A DNA stretch of 64,000 nt from Cytophagales bacterium (GCA_020403045.1 JADBYK010000026.1:22927-86926), one strand, 5' to 3'. Counted from the first letter of the stretch, positions 27,368-35,589 are shown. Notes: generated by a model from the sequence alone, not told the origin. Made by a program: numbers and translations.

Positions 27368-28363
27368 TTGGTGATGCCTGTACTCATCAAAATTTTGAGT
27401 CAGTGGAAGCTGTATGACTCGCCAGGTGACCACAAAATTCATTCTGACTTCAAACCTTCCATGGGTGGTGTGGCTATTTTTATGGGAGCCATTTTTGCCC
27501 TTCTTATGTCACTTTCGCTTATCAATTGGTCGGAGCAAAAATATTTTTTCATCTCGGTTACCCTCATGTTTATGATTGGCCTGCGCGATGATGTGTTGGC
27601 ACTCACGCCAAAGCAAAAATTATATAGCCAGTTTCTTCCCGTATTGTTGCTCGTGTTTCTGGATAACGTCACCCTCAATTCCACCTACGGCCTCATCGAT
27701 TTGCCATTTGTACCAAATTGGATTATTTGGATCTTCAGTATTTTTACACTGATCATCTTAACGAATGCCTACAATTTAATCGATGGTGTGGATGGTTTGG
27801 CGGGTTCTATCGGAGTGGTGGCGCTTACCTTTTTCGGACTTTGGTTTTACTCCATTGATCACCTTATCTTTAGTCTGGTCTGCATGACGTTTGCGGGAGC
27901 GATCCTGGGTTTTCTTTTTTTCAATTGGCAGCCCTCCAAAATCTTCATGGGTGACACGGGGGCGTTGATGATCGGGTTTCTCCTCTCTTTTATGGCCATT
28001 CAGTTTATCAATTTAAATTTTCAACTTCCTGTTGGTCATCAAGCCAAGTTCGAGGCCTCTATATCATCGGCTGTATGTATAGTTATCATTCCTGTATTTG
28101 ATACCTTAAGGGTGATCATTCTGCGTTTGCGTAAATGGCAGTCGCCTTTTAAAGCCGATCGCAATCACTTGCATCACCAATTCCTTAACATTGGTTTCTC
28201 GCATAGTAAAACCGTGATCGTGCTGGTAATGATCAATCTCGCTTTCATTGGGCTAGCCTGGTGGTTGAGAAACCAATCGGATGCGTTAATTTTACCACTC
28301 ACAATCGTGCTTTGCTTAGCCATCAACCTAGCAGTTAAGAAAGCACAGAAATTGACCTCGTAA
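27368..28363 (+). CDS. WecA/MraY-like polyprenyl-phosphate N-acetylhexosamine-1-phosphate transferase
   Basis: An integral membrane GT4-type (WecA/TagO) phosphosugar transferase of at least 331 aa with about 10 helices. Motifs: KIHSDFKPSMGGVAIF, the Asp pair in GLRDDVLAL, NAYNLIDGVDGLAGS, FMGDTGALMIG and the C-terminal DRNHLHHQFL. The start is uncertain. The first membrane helix needed by the family is encoded upstream of the TTG at 27368, from about 27311, where no ATG, GTG or TTG exists in frame back to the stop of the previous gene. A non-standard start (for example ATA, ATC or CTG), readthrough or a sequence error are possible. It would initiate a different glycan from the WcaJ-like enzyme. 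Confidence 0.88.
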   Translation: MVMPVLIKILSQWKLYDSPGDHKIHSDFKPSMGGVAIFMGAIFALLMSLSLINWSEQKYFFISVTLMFMIGLRDDVLALTPKQKLYSQFLPVLLLVFLDNVTLNSTYGLIDLPFVPNWIIWIFSIFTLIILTNAYNLIDGVDGLAGSIGVVALTFFGLWFYSIDHLIFSLVCMTFAGAILGFLFFNWQPSKIFMGDTGALMIGFLLSFMAIQFINLNFQLPVGHQAKFEASISSAVCIVIIPVFDTLRVIILRLRKWQSPFKADRNHLHHQFLNIGFSHSKTVIVLVMINLAFIGLAWWLRNQSDALILPLTIVLCLAINLAVKKAQKLTS

Positions 28364-28369
28364 AAAAGC

Positions 28370-29392
28370 ATGGAAGAGAAGGTAAAAAAAATACAGCAAG
28401 AAGTGGATTCTTTTTTGGTAAAGTCAAAGGATGATCTGGAAGCATTTCGACTTAAGTTCATTAGCAAGAAAGGGCAGTTGATGTCTCTTTTTGATGACTT
28501 GAAGTTGGCTTCAGTTGAAGAGAAAAAGAAGCTAGGCAAAACCCTCAATGATCTTAAGCAACTCGCTGAGAATAGATTCAAATCACTTCAGGAGTCAATC
28601 GAGAATACCACTTCGTCCGACCGCGAAACCATGGACCTATCACTTCCGGTCATTCCTAATAAAACGGGCAATTTGCATCCACTCAATTTAACCCGCTATC
28701 GCATCATCGAAATTTTTGAGCGCCTTGGTTTCAATGTTTCGGATGGCCCTGAAATTGAGGACGACTGGCATAACTTTACGGCTCTCAATTTCCCTGAAAA
28801 TCACCCTGCCCGCGAGATGCAGGACACCTTTTTTATAGAAAAGAATCCAGACGTGCTGCTTCGCACACACACCTCCAACGTGCAGGTGCGTTTGATGAAG
28901 AACCAAAAACCGCCCATTCGTTCCATCATGCCTGGGCGAGTGTATCGCAATGAAGCCATTTCCGCCAGAGCCCATTGCTTTTTTCATCAGGTGGAGGGAT
29001 TGTACATCGACAAGAACGTGGGCTTCTCTGATTTGAAGCAGACACTTTATCATTTTGCGAAAGAGATGTTCGGCAAGGACACCAAGATACGTTTGCGACC
29101 TTCTTATTTTCCATTTACCGAGCCTAGCGCTGAGATTGATATTTCTTGCCTCATCTGCCATGGCAAGGGATGTAACGTTTGCAAGTATAGCGGATGGGTT
29201 GAAATCGCAGGGTCAGGTATGGTGCATCCAAATGTGTTACGCAATGGTGGCATTGACCCCGAAGAGTTCACCGGTTTTGCATTTGGAATGGGCATTGAGC
29301 GAATCACCATGTTGAGGTATAGCATCAATGACTTACGTCTTTTCTCGGAAAATGATGTTCGATTTTTGCGACAGTTCAAATCGGTTGTATAA
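28370..29392 (+). CDS. pheS: Phenylalanyl-tRNA synthetase alpha subunit
   Basis: Class-II aminoacyl-tRNA synthetase subunit that charges tRNA-Phe together with PheT. The N-terminal coiled coil (residues about 1-85) is followed by the catalytic core: RTHTSNVQVR, motif 2 in GRVYRNEAISARAHCFFHQVEG-type sequence, the Cys cluster CLICHGKGCNVCKYSGW and motif 3 in GFAFGMGIERITMLRY. The length (340 aa) is standard. The pheT gene is not in the window. It begins 6 bp after the WecA-like gene, and its stop is directly followed by the GTG of the next gene. Confidence 0.97.
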   Translation: MEEKVKKIQQEVDSFLVKSKDDLEAFRLKFISKKGQLMSLFDDLKLASVEEKKKLGKTLNDLKQLAENRFKSLQESIENTTSSDRETMDLSLPVIPNKTGNLHPLNLTRYRIIEIFERLGFNVSDGPEIEDDWHNFTALNFPENHPAREMQDTFFIEKNPDVLLRTHTSNVQVRLMKNQKPPIRSIMPGRVYRNEAISARAHCFFHQVEGLYIDKNVGFSDLKQTLYHFAKEMFGKDTKIRLRPSYFPFTEPSAEIDISCLICHGKGCNVCKYSGWVEIAGSGMVHPNVLRNGGIDPEEFTGFAFGMGIERITMLRYSINDLRLFSENDVRFLRQFKSVV

Positions 29393-30247
29393 GTGAATAG
29401 CCAAATTCAAAAAGTTGCTGTTTTAGGTGCCGGCACGATGGGTCAGGGAATTGCCCAGGTTTGTGCTATGAGCGGCTACCCAACACAGTTGTTTGATATT
29501 GAGAGTAGTCTTTCGCAAAAGGCCATCTCATCGATTTCTATCAACTTAGATAAAGCCGTCTCCAAATCAAAAATAAGCGAGAGTCAAAAGACAACGATAT
29601 TGGGTCATCTCTCAATAGCGCATAAGCTGGAAGACATAAAAGCGGATCTCGTGATAGAGGCAGTAGTGGAAAAGCTAGACGTGAAGCAGCAATTGTTCCG
29701 CGTGTTAGAGAATAACAGCAAGGGCAGTATTCTTGCGTCAAACACCTCTTCACTTTCGATCACTGAAATTGCTTCTGGCCTAAAAAATCCGGAACGATTT
29801 GTTGGCCTCCATTTTTTTAATCCCGCAGCGCTCATGAACCTTGTAGAAGTGGTGCGAGGAACTTCGACCGATGACTCAGTAGTGTCTATCATGATGGATT
29901 TTTCCAAATCGCTAAGGAAAACAGCGGTGTTGGTAAAAGATTCGCCTGGTTTTATCGTTAACAGGGTAGCTCGCCACTATTATGTGGAGGCGCTAAAACT
30001 ATTGGAAGAGGGGGTGGCCTCACATGAGCAAATTGATAGGCTTTTAAGAAGCGCTGGTTTTAAAATGGGTCCTTTCGAATTGATGGATTTGATTGGAATG
30101 GACGTTAATTTTGCGGTCACTTCTTCGTTATATCAGGCGTTTCATCAAGACTCAAAGTTTAGGCCAAGTCGAATTCAGCAACAAAAAGTGATGGCTGGGC
30201 ATTTGGGCAAAAAAACAGGAAGGGGTTTCTATGATTACACGAAATAA
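29393..30247 (+). CDS. 3-hydroxybutyryl-CoA dehydrogenase
   Basis: NAD(P)-dependent 3-hydroxyacyl-CoA dehydrogenase of 284 aa, typical for the short bacterial Hbd/PaaH group. The Rossmann motif GAGTMGQG is at residues 12-19; IEAVVE, ASNTSSLSI, GLHFFNPA (catalytic His) and the C-terminal GPFELMDLIG follow. It interconverts acetoacetyl-CoA and 3-hydroxybutyryl-CoA in fatty acid or butyrate metabolism. The start is a GTG immediately after the pheS stop. Confidence 0.93.
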   Translation: MNSQIQKVAVLGAGTMGQGIAQVCAMSGYPTQLFDIESSLSQKAISSISINLDKAVSKSKISESQKTTILGHLSIAHKLEDIKADLVIEAVVEKLDVKQQLFRVLENNSKGSILASNTSSLSITEIASGLKNPERFVGLHFFNPAALMNLVEVVRGTSTDDSVVSIMMDFSKSLRKTAVLVKDSPGFIVNRVARHYYVEALKLLEEGVASHEQIDRLLRSAGFKMGPFELMDLIGMDVNFAVTSSLYQAFHQDSKFRPSRIQQQKVMAGHLGKKTGRGFYDYTK

Positions 30248-30755
30248 AATGGCTACAAGCGACAGGCCACATGCCACAAGCGTGGTTGAGCTAGATTGTA
30301 AACGCGGTGCACCAACCGAAAGAGGAAACCAACGAAGCAAACAGCTTGCAGCTTGCGGCTTGTGGCTTGCGGCCTTCATCGTACTGCTCTTTGTTCATCA
30401 TTCAGTCAACGCCCAAGCTTCTTTTCCTCCGGTCTCCATCAACCTCAACTATCCACAGTATCAACGTTTGCGACTCGATGGTGGGTATCAGTATGTCGAT
30501 GATGTGGGCATGAGAGGTGTCATTCTTTATCGACTTGACGAAACTACCTATATCGCTTATGAGCGACTCTGTTCAATGGAGGATGATGCAATTGTGACTG
30601 TAGATGGCTCGGGTCTGTTTATGAAAGGATGTCAGTCTACCTACGATTTTTCAGAAGGGCGACCCTCTGGAGGGCCAGCTTTCAGGCCATTGCTGCGTTA
30701 CAGAACTTCATTGACAGGACAGACATTGGTGATTACGGATGAGATTGTCTATTGA
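30231..30755 (+). CDS. Secreted Rieske-fold-like protein lacking the cluster ligands
   Basis: A 174-aa exported protein. A hydrophobic segment at about residues 39-55 ending in VNAQ is a probable signal peptide after an unusually long polar N-terminus. The mature part (YRLDETTYIAYERLC, GLFMKGCQSTYDFSEG, PSGGPAFRPLLRY) resembles Bacteroidota Rieske-like proteins, but the CxH...CxxH iron-sulfur ligands are missing: only isolated Cys residues remain. So a structural rather than redox role is likely. The N-terminal region is encoded by a small repeat element (see repeat at 30255). The true start could also be ATG 30249. The gene overlaps the preceding one. Confidence 0.6.
   Translation: MITRNKMATSDRPHATSVVELDCKRGAPTERGNQRSKQLAACGLWLAAFIVLLFVHHSVNAQASFPPVSINLNYPQYQRLRLDGGYQYVDDVGMRGVILYRLDETTYIAYERLCSMEDDAIVTVDGSGLFMKGCQSTYDFSEGRPSGGPAFRPLLRYRTSLTGQTLVITDEIVY
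30255..30374 (+). repeat. Small inverted-repeat element of the GCTTGCAGC type, copy 1
   Basis: The right arm (30343-30374) is built of four GCTTGNNG-type units. The left arm (about 30252-30285, with CTACAAGCGACAGGCCACAT and CACAAGC units) is its imperfect reverse complement. The element lies inside the 5' part of the secreted-protein gene. A related element is at 41391-41503. The translated right arm gives LAACGLWLAAF, the core of the signal peptide. Confidence 0.5.
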
Positions 30756-30774
30756 CAAACGCTTATAAAACACT

Positions 30775-32559
30775 TTACTCCACTTCTTCCACCTGCATCT
30801 GTTTTTCATATAATTCTTTGTAGGCGCCCTCTTTTGCGATCAGGGTTTCGTGTGTGCCCTCTTCCACCATTTCTCCATCTTGCAAAACAATAATTTTGTT
30901 CGCTAGCTTTGCGGATGATACGCGATGAGAAATAATGATGCTCGTTCTGCCCTTCATAATCTTCTTCATACTGTTGAGGATCGTGTTCTCCGTTTTTGTG
31001 TCAACCGCTGAGAGCGCGTCATCCAAAATCAAAATTTTTGGCTCTCTTGCTACAGCTCGTGCAATCGACACTCTTTGTTTTTGTCCTCCCGATAACGTGA
31101 TACCTCGCTCTCCCACCCGGGTGGCAAAAGCGCTCGGAAACCCCATGATATTATCGTACACATCCGCATCTTTCGCGGCCTGAATCACTTTGCCTTCATC
31201 AGCTGTTTTCAAGCCAAAAGCAATGTTGTTGAAGATGGTATCGCTGAATAGAAAAACATCTTGTGGCACTACCCCCATCTGACTTCGCAGGTTGATCAAA
31301 TTATAATCTTTTATAGAAATTTTGTCAATCTTAATTTCTCCCTGAGTAACATCATATAATCTGGAGATGAGATTGGACACCGTGCTCTTTCCGGATCCCG
31401 TACCGCCAATAATGGCAATTGATTCTCCCGGCTTAATATTAAAAGAGAGATTTTTAATGGCCTGAATTCCTGTATCGGGATAAGTAAATGAAACATTTTG
31501 GAACTCGATTTCACCCTGAATCTCGCGCTGAACATCTTGTTCAGAAACAATGTCTGTCTTTGTTTTTAAAAATTCGTTGATGCGTTTTTGAGAAGCCTCA
31601 GCCCGTTGTACTAAACTACTTGTCCAACCTAACGAGGCGACAGGCCATGTCAGCAAGTTTACATAAATGATAAACTCAGCAATGTTTCCAAATGTCAGTG
31701 AGCCGTTGATGACCTCTACACTACCCGCGTAAACTGTGAACACCGTACTTAAGCCAATAAGCCCCATAATAACCGGAAAAAATAAAGCTTGCACTTTGGT
31801 AAGCTTTAAAGATTGCTTCTTGTATTCGTTACTTTCCGTTGAAAAATTGGCAACAGATTCCGCTTCGCGCGTAAAAGATTTAATTACCCGAATACCCGAA
31901 AAAGCTTCCTGTACAAATGTGCTTAGTCGTGATTGGCTTTTTTGAATCAGTTCAGAACGGTGTTCCACAATATTATTGACGTAGAAAATACTGATGGACA
32001 AAATCGGTAGGGGCAAAAGTGCATAGAGAGTCAATTTAGGGCTAATGCTAAACATGATTGGGATCAGCATCATAAACAAAGTGATGAGAGTCAGCCCATA
32101 CATGATCGAGGGGCCCAAATACATACGAACCCGGCTGACGTCTTCACTGATTCGGTTCATCAAGTCGCCCGTGTTATTTCTACGATAAAAACTAAGGGGC
32201 AACGATTCGTAATGTTCGAAGATTTCGTTTTTCAAGTCGAATTCTACAAGTCGACTCATAACGATTAACGTTTGGCGAACCAGGTAGAGAAAGAAGCCTC
32301 TCAATAGCGCCATGCCCAGAATAAGGAGGGCATAGATCAATATTCCTTTAGAGAACACGTTAAAAAATGCCGGCTGCGCAACGCTTTTATCTAAGGACCG
32401 ATAGATGCGAATATTGTCGGTGACTAAATCAATGGAGTATCGAACCATTTGCGCGGGGAGAATTTGAAAGGCGTTAGAGATGATGACCCAGATCAGCCCC
32501 AGGATCATCAGCTTTTTGTACTTTAGGAGATACGTATTAAGATAGAAAAGTTCTTTCAT
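30775..32559 (-). CDS. ABC exporter, ATPase-permease half transporter (MsbA/multidrug type)
   Basis: A 594-aa half transporter: six membrane helices (about residues 15-320) fused to an ATPase domain (about 340-594). Walker A is GGTGSGKST near residue 385, the signature is LSGGQKQR, Walker B is ILILDDALSAVD, and IIISHRVSS holds the switch His. It would work as a homodimer exporting lipids or drugs. Lone half transporters of this type are common in Bacteroidota, and the substrate cannot be told. It is convergent with the gene on its left. A near-match -7 box (TACCTTTC) lies just upstream of its start. Confidence 0.93.
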   Translation of the reverse strand: MKELFYLNTYLLKYKKLMILGLIWVIISNAFQILPAQMVRYSIDLVTDNIRIYRSLDKSVAQPAFFNVFSKGILIYALLILGMALLRGFFLYLVRQTLIVMSRLVEFDLKNEIFEHYESLPLSFYRRNNTGDLMNRISEDVSRVRMYLGPSIMYGLTLITLFMMLIPIMFSISPKLTLYALLPLPILSISIFYVNNIVEHRSELIQKSQSRLSTFVQEAFSGIRVIKSFTREAESVANFSTESNEYKKQSLKLTKVQALFFPVIMGLIGLSTVFTVYAGSVEVINGSLTFGNIAEFIIYVNLLTWPVASLGWTSSLVQRAEASQKRINEFLKTKTDIVSEQDVQREIQGEIEFQNVSFTYPDTGIQAIKNLSFNIKPGESIAIIGGTGSGKSTVSNLISRLYDVTQGEIKIDKISIKDYNLINLRSQMGVVPQDVFLFSDTIFNNIAFGLKTADEGKVIQAAKDADVYDNIMGFPSAFATRVGERGITLSGGQKQRVSIARAVAREPKILILDDALSAVDTKTENTILNSMKKIMKGRTSIIISHRVSSAKLANKIIVLQDGEMVEEGTHETLIAKEGAYKELYEKQMQVEEVE

Positions 32560-32626
32560 GCCCCGATAAAAACGAAAGGTACTTGATTTGGTTCATGTCT
32601 TAAAAAAAATAAAATGTAGAAGGAGA

Positions 32627-32709
32627 CAGAAGACAGAATTTTGAAGTTAGAATAGCTACTTATCACTTACGTCAAAAATAACATTCTGACTTTGACCTTC
32701 TGTTTTCTG
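32627..32709. repeat. Imperfect inverted repeat of the CAGAAGACAGAA type
   Basis: The 26-bp arms at 32627-32652 and 32684-32709 are imperfect reverse complements (about 19 of 26 positions by eye), separated by 31 bp. A further related unit, ATCTTCTGTTTTCGAACTTC, follows at about 32721. It fills most of the 223-bp gap between the divergent ABC transporter and nusB genes and looks like a REP-like intergenic element. Confidence 0.45.
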
Positions 32710-32782
32710 AATTCCATTGCGATCTTCTGTTTTCGAACTTCTTTCTGTAATTTGCCGCCTCATTCAAACGTTCTTTACCCGA

Positions 32783-33907
32783 ATGCTTAACAGACGTACC
32801 ATCCGCATCAAAATCATGCAAAGCCTATTTGCTTTCGAGCAATGCAAAGAAGCAAATTACCTTCTCTCTCTTGACTTGTTAGATGAGCGTTTTAGCCCCG
32901 ACTTGAATAGCATGGAAGTGCAGGATAAAGACTTTCTTCGAAAACAAAAGAAAGAAGCAAAACAAGTTTTCGAAAATCAATTCAAAAAAGCAACCGATGT
33001 TGGTCAGGTTGAGAAAGCAATCTCAATTGCTGTGGCCGATGCAACTACTCTATTTGAAAAACAGGTTCGAAAGGATCAACAATTTCTCGGAAAGAATATC
33101 ACCATCGAAATTCAGAAGCTAACCGAAACCTATCACAACACATTAGGTCTGATAATAGCATTGGCCGAAGTGGCCGGTGGTGAGAAGAAGTCCATTCACG
33201 CAAATTTTTCGAATCAGCCAATTATCCAGGCACTCATCGACAACCCGGAGTTGAAAAAGGAGTTGTTGCGCTCTGCCGGATGGGCCAATAAGATAACCTT
33301 GGTTCGGGATTGGTTTCGAGAGATACTAAAGGAAGACAAAGAATATCAAAAATTCATAGAATCGAAGTCGCAAGAGCTCGATTCGCAGAAAGCATTTTTA
33401 AAATATCTCTTAAGAAAGGTAATCTTAGGCAGTAACGCCATCAACGACTATTTTGAGGAACAAGATATTCGCTGGGCGGAAGACAAAGACATTATCAAGA
33501 GTCTGGCTGAAAAGACAATTAAGTCTTTTGACGGGCAAAAGGTAGAGTTGCAAAAGGTTTCTTTAGATTGGGAAGACGACAAACTGTTTATAGATAGGTT
33601 ATTCAAAAATACCATTGAGCTGGATGAATCTTATAAGGAATTAATCGCACAAAACACAAAAAACTGGGAGGTCGACAGATTGCCGCTAACCGATCGTGTC
33701 ATTTTGGAAATGGCGTTGGCTGAAATGGTTAATTTCCCCAATATTCCGGTGAAAGTTACGATTAACGAGTACATCGAATTAGCCAAGGAATACAGCACCC
33801 CCAAGAGTCGCCAGTTTATAAACGGGATTCTTGATGTGATTTCGAAGAAAATGAAAGAGTCGGGGGCAGTTAAAAAAAGTGGCCGAGGGTTGATTGATAA
33901 CAAATAA
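32783..33907 (+). CDS. nusB: Transcription antitermination factor NusB (long Bacteroidota form)
   Basis: Binds boxA RNA with NusE/S10 in rRNA antitermination. The N-terminal MLNRRTIRIKIMQSLFAFEQ matches the family start, and the conserved C-terminal NusB core is seen at NWEVDRLPLTDRVILEMALAEM and PVKVTINEYIELAKEYSTPKS. At 374 aa it is far longer than the E. coli protein (about 140 aa); the extra central region is normal in Bacteroidota. I chose ATG 32783; the open frame extends to a TTG at 32717 but the extra residues do not look conserved. Confidence 0.92.
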   Translation: MLNRRTIRIKIMQSLFAFEQCKEANYLLSLDLLDERFSPDLNSMEVQDKDFLRKQKKEAKQVFENQFKKATDVGQVEKAISIAVADATTLFEKQVRKDQQFLGKNITIEIQKLTETYHNTLGLIIALAEVAGGEKKSIHANFSNQPIIQALIDNPELKKELLRSAGWANKITLVRDWFREILKEDKEYQKFIESKSQELDSQKAFLKYLLRKVILGSNAINDYFEEQDIRWAEDKDIIKSLAEKTIKSFDGQKVELQKVSLDWEDDKLFIDRLFKNTIELDESYKELIAQNTKNWEVDRLPLTDRVILEMALAEMVNFPNIPVKVTINEYIELAKEYSTPKSRQFINGILDVISKKMKESGAVKKSGRGLIDNK

Positions 33908-33927
33908 TTGGAAAGGTCGTATCTTTG
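33894..33927 (+). promoter_or_regulatory. Promoter before ytxH-like gene
   Basis: TATCTTTG at 33920-33927 is an exact -7 box (TAnnTTTG). A TTG at 33894-33896 lies 23 bp upstream, inside the end of nusB. The start codon of the YtxH-like gene is 25 bp downstream. Confidence 0.5.
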
Positions 33928-33952
33928 CCACGCTTGATGTAGACAAAAGAGT

Positions 33953-34264
33953 ATGAGCAAAAAAGGAAGTAATGCATTGATGGCTTTTCTGGCAGGGGCT
34001 GCTGCCGGAGCGATTTTAGGAATTTTATACGCTCCCGATAAGGGCTCAAACACCCGTGAAAAACTATCGTTCAGATTAGACAAGTATAAGAAGCTGTTAG
34101 AGGGCTACATTTCTGATTTGGTGGCGGGTGAGGAATCCTCAAACCCGACTGAGGCCAAATCGCAGGGGCAAAGGGTGGTTACTGAAGCAAAGGATAAAGC
34201 ACAACGATTACTAGACGATGTAGACGAGTTGCTGGAGCAATTGAGGAGCAACAAAAACAGTTAA
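33953..34264 (+). CDS. YtxH-like small membrane protein
   Basis: A 103-aa protein with one N-terminal glycine/alanine-rich hydrophobic segment (about residues 8-27, FLAGAAAGAILGILYAP) followed by the PDKGSNTREKL stretch and a charged helical tail predicted to form a coiled coil. This is the YtxH/general stress protein layout. The function is unknown; proteins of this family are linked to envelope or general stress. It has its own promoter. Confidence 0.8.
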   Translation: MSKKGSNALMAFLAGAAAGAILGILYAPDKGSNTREKLSFRLDKYKKLLEGYISDLVAGEESSNPTEAKSQGQRVVTEAKDKAQRLLDDVDELLEQLRSNKNS

Positions 34265-34288
34265 AGATTTGTTAAACAAAGATTTAAG

Positions 34289-34321
34289 TTGGGTTTTGAA
34301 AGGTATTAATTTTTAATTTTG
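34289..34321 (+). promoter_or_regulatory. Promoter before the DUF1573 lipoprotein gene
   Basis: TAATTTTG at 34314-34321 matches TAnnTTTG exactly. A TTG lies at 34289-34291, 22 bp upstream. The predicted mRNA would carry a leader of about 120 nucleotides before the start at 34450. Confidence 0.5.
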
Positions 34322-34342
34322 TCATTCGAAAAGATCGTAATA

Positions 34343-34416
34343 GGAAATGGCCACTAGGATGCTCAACACCCATTGGTGCTATAATCTTAGGCCATTCCCT
34401 GTCTGCCAATAGGCAG
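34343..34416 (+). promoter_or_regulatory. Structured leader of the DUF1573 gene (two hairpins)
   Basis: A long stem pairs 34343-34360 (GGAAATGGCC, CTAGGAT) with 34384-34398 (ATCTTAG, GCCATTCC), with small bulges and one G-U pair; a tight CACC/GGTG hairpin sits at its tip. A second hairpin (CTGCC AATA GGCAG) is at 34403-34416. It ends 33 nucleotides before the start codon. No known riboswitch class was recognised. Confidence 0.4.
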
Positions 34417-34449
34417 GCATGTGACACTAAAAAAGTAAATAGTAAACAA

Positions 34450-34995
34450 ATGAAAACAACAACAAGAGTATTGGCCATTGTAGCAATGATGGCACTGGCC
34501 ATTGGTTGCCGCGATAAGGCATCAGAAAAAAGAATCGCTGAATTAGAAACACGATTGGCTCAAATGGAAGGGAATAAGGGTACGACTGTTACTCCCGCGC
34601 CAACAGCAACTCCGGAGGCAGCGCCAGTTGAAGAGAAGCCCGAGGGGCCCCTTCCCAATATGGAATTCGGCACCACAGACCATGACTTTGGCACGATAGA
34701 CGAAGGAAAAAAGGTAACCTACACCTATAAAGTGAAAAATACGGGACAGGCTCCGTTAATCATTCAAAACGCTGCACCTTCTTGTGGTTGCACCGTTCCG
34801 GATTGGACAAAGACTCCAATTCCTGTCGGGGGTGAAGGTTTCGTAAAAGCGGAATTTGATACAAAGGGAAAGCCGGGCATCAATAACAAGACAATCACAG
34901 TAACTGCTAATACCTGGCCAAAAACTACCACATTAAAGTTCAAGGCAATGGTTACGGCAAAGCCAGACGGAGCAAATGGGCCAACGGCTCAGTAA
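34450..34995 (+). CDS. DUF1573 domain lipoprotein
   Basis: A 181-aa exported lipoprotein: signal peptide with lipobox LAIGC, so Cys20 is the lipidation site. A short coiled region and an alanine/proline-rich linker (about residues 43-65) lead to the DUF1573 domain (about 72-165), an Ig-like fold with the characteristic FGTIDEG, NTGQAPLII and PSCGCTVPDW motifs. DUF1573 proteins are abundant in Bacteroidota, and their role is unknown. It is a single-gene unit with its own promoter and a strong terminator. Confidence 0.9.
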   Translation: MKTTTRVLAIVAMMALAIGCRDKASEKRIAELETRLAQMEGNKGTTVTPAPTATPEAAPVEEKPEGPLPNMEFGTTDHDFGTIDEGKKVTYTYKVKNTGQAPLIIQNAAPSCGCTVPDWTKTPIPVGGEGFVKAEFDTKGKPGINNKTITVTANTWPKTTTLKFKAMVTAKPDGANGPTAQ

Positions 34996-35023
34996 GAACT
35001 AAAAAAATATTGGATCATTATTC

Positions 35024-35058
35024 CATCCCAAGCCTTCCGGTTTGGGATGTTCTTTTTT
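35024..35058 (+). terminator. Rho-independent terminator after the DUF1573 gene
   Basis: A perfect 8-bp stem CATCCCAA / TTGGGATG (35024-35031 with 35042-35049), loop of 10, followed by TTCTTTTTT. It lies 29 bp after the stop codon. Confidence 0.8.
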
Positions 35059-35176
35059 AAGGGATAACTTACAGCCAAAATATTTTCAAACCGATCAATC
35101 GGTGGAGTAAAATCTTGTTTCGTTGTACGATTCCAAATTCTTGCTTTCCGATTTGACATTAAAAAATTATTAACAA

Positions 35177-35485
35177 ATGAATTCTATTTTATTACAGGCA
35201 GGCCCGGGCGGAGCTTACACTCAAATTATTTTGATGGTGGCAATTGTGGGGATCTTTTATTTCTTTATGATCCGCCCTCAGCAAAAAAAGGCAAAGGATC
35301 AAAAGAAATTTACCGAAGAAATTAAGAAAGGTGATTATGTGGTCACTATTGGTGGGGCGCACGGTCGCGTGGCAGAATTAGAAGGCGACACGTTTATTCT
35401 TGAGGTTGAGCGTGGCGGAAGAATTAAGTTCTCAAAGTCTGCCATTTCAATGGAGTCTACAAAGACGGAAGCAGCCAAGAACTAG
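35177..35485 (+). CDS. yajC: Preprotein translocase accessory subunit YajC
   Basis: A 102-aa single-span inner membrane protein. The helix (about residues 17-33) is followed by the hallmark MIRPQQKKAKDQKKF and then GDYVVTIGGAHGRV. YajC associates with SecDF and the Sec translocon; secDF is not in the window. The short proteins of this family are well conserved, so the call is secure. Confidence 0.95.
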   Translation: MNSILLQAGPGGAYTQIILMVAIVGIFYFFMIRPQQKKAKDQKKFTEEIKKGDYVVTIGGAHGRVAELEGDTFILEVERGGRIKFSKSAISMESTKTEAAKN

Positions 35486-35492
35486 ATAATGA

Positions 35493-35520
35493 GCGAGTGT
35501 CTTCTAAGGGAGACATTCGC
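35493..35520 (+). terminator. Hairpin after yajC, possible weak terminator
   Basis: A 10-bp stem with one wobble pair, GCGAGTGTCT (35493-35502) with AGACATTCGC (35511-35520), 8-base loop. The sequence that follows (ATTTATATAG) is A/T-rich but lacks a T run, so termination would be inefficient or need help. Confidence 0.35.
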
Positions 35521-35589
35521 ATTTATATAGAGTCTTTCTAAACCATTGACCTAAACCCACCATTCTAATAATCCGTACCTTTACCGGGC

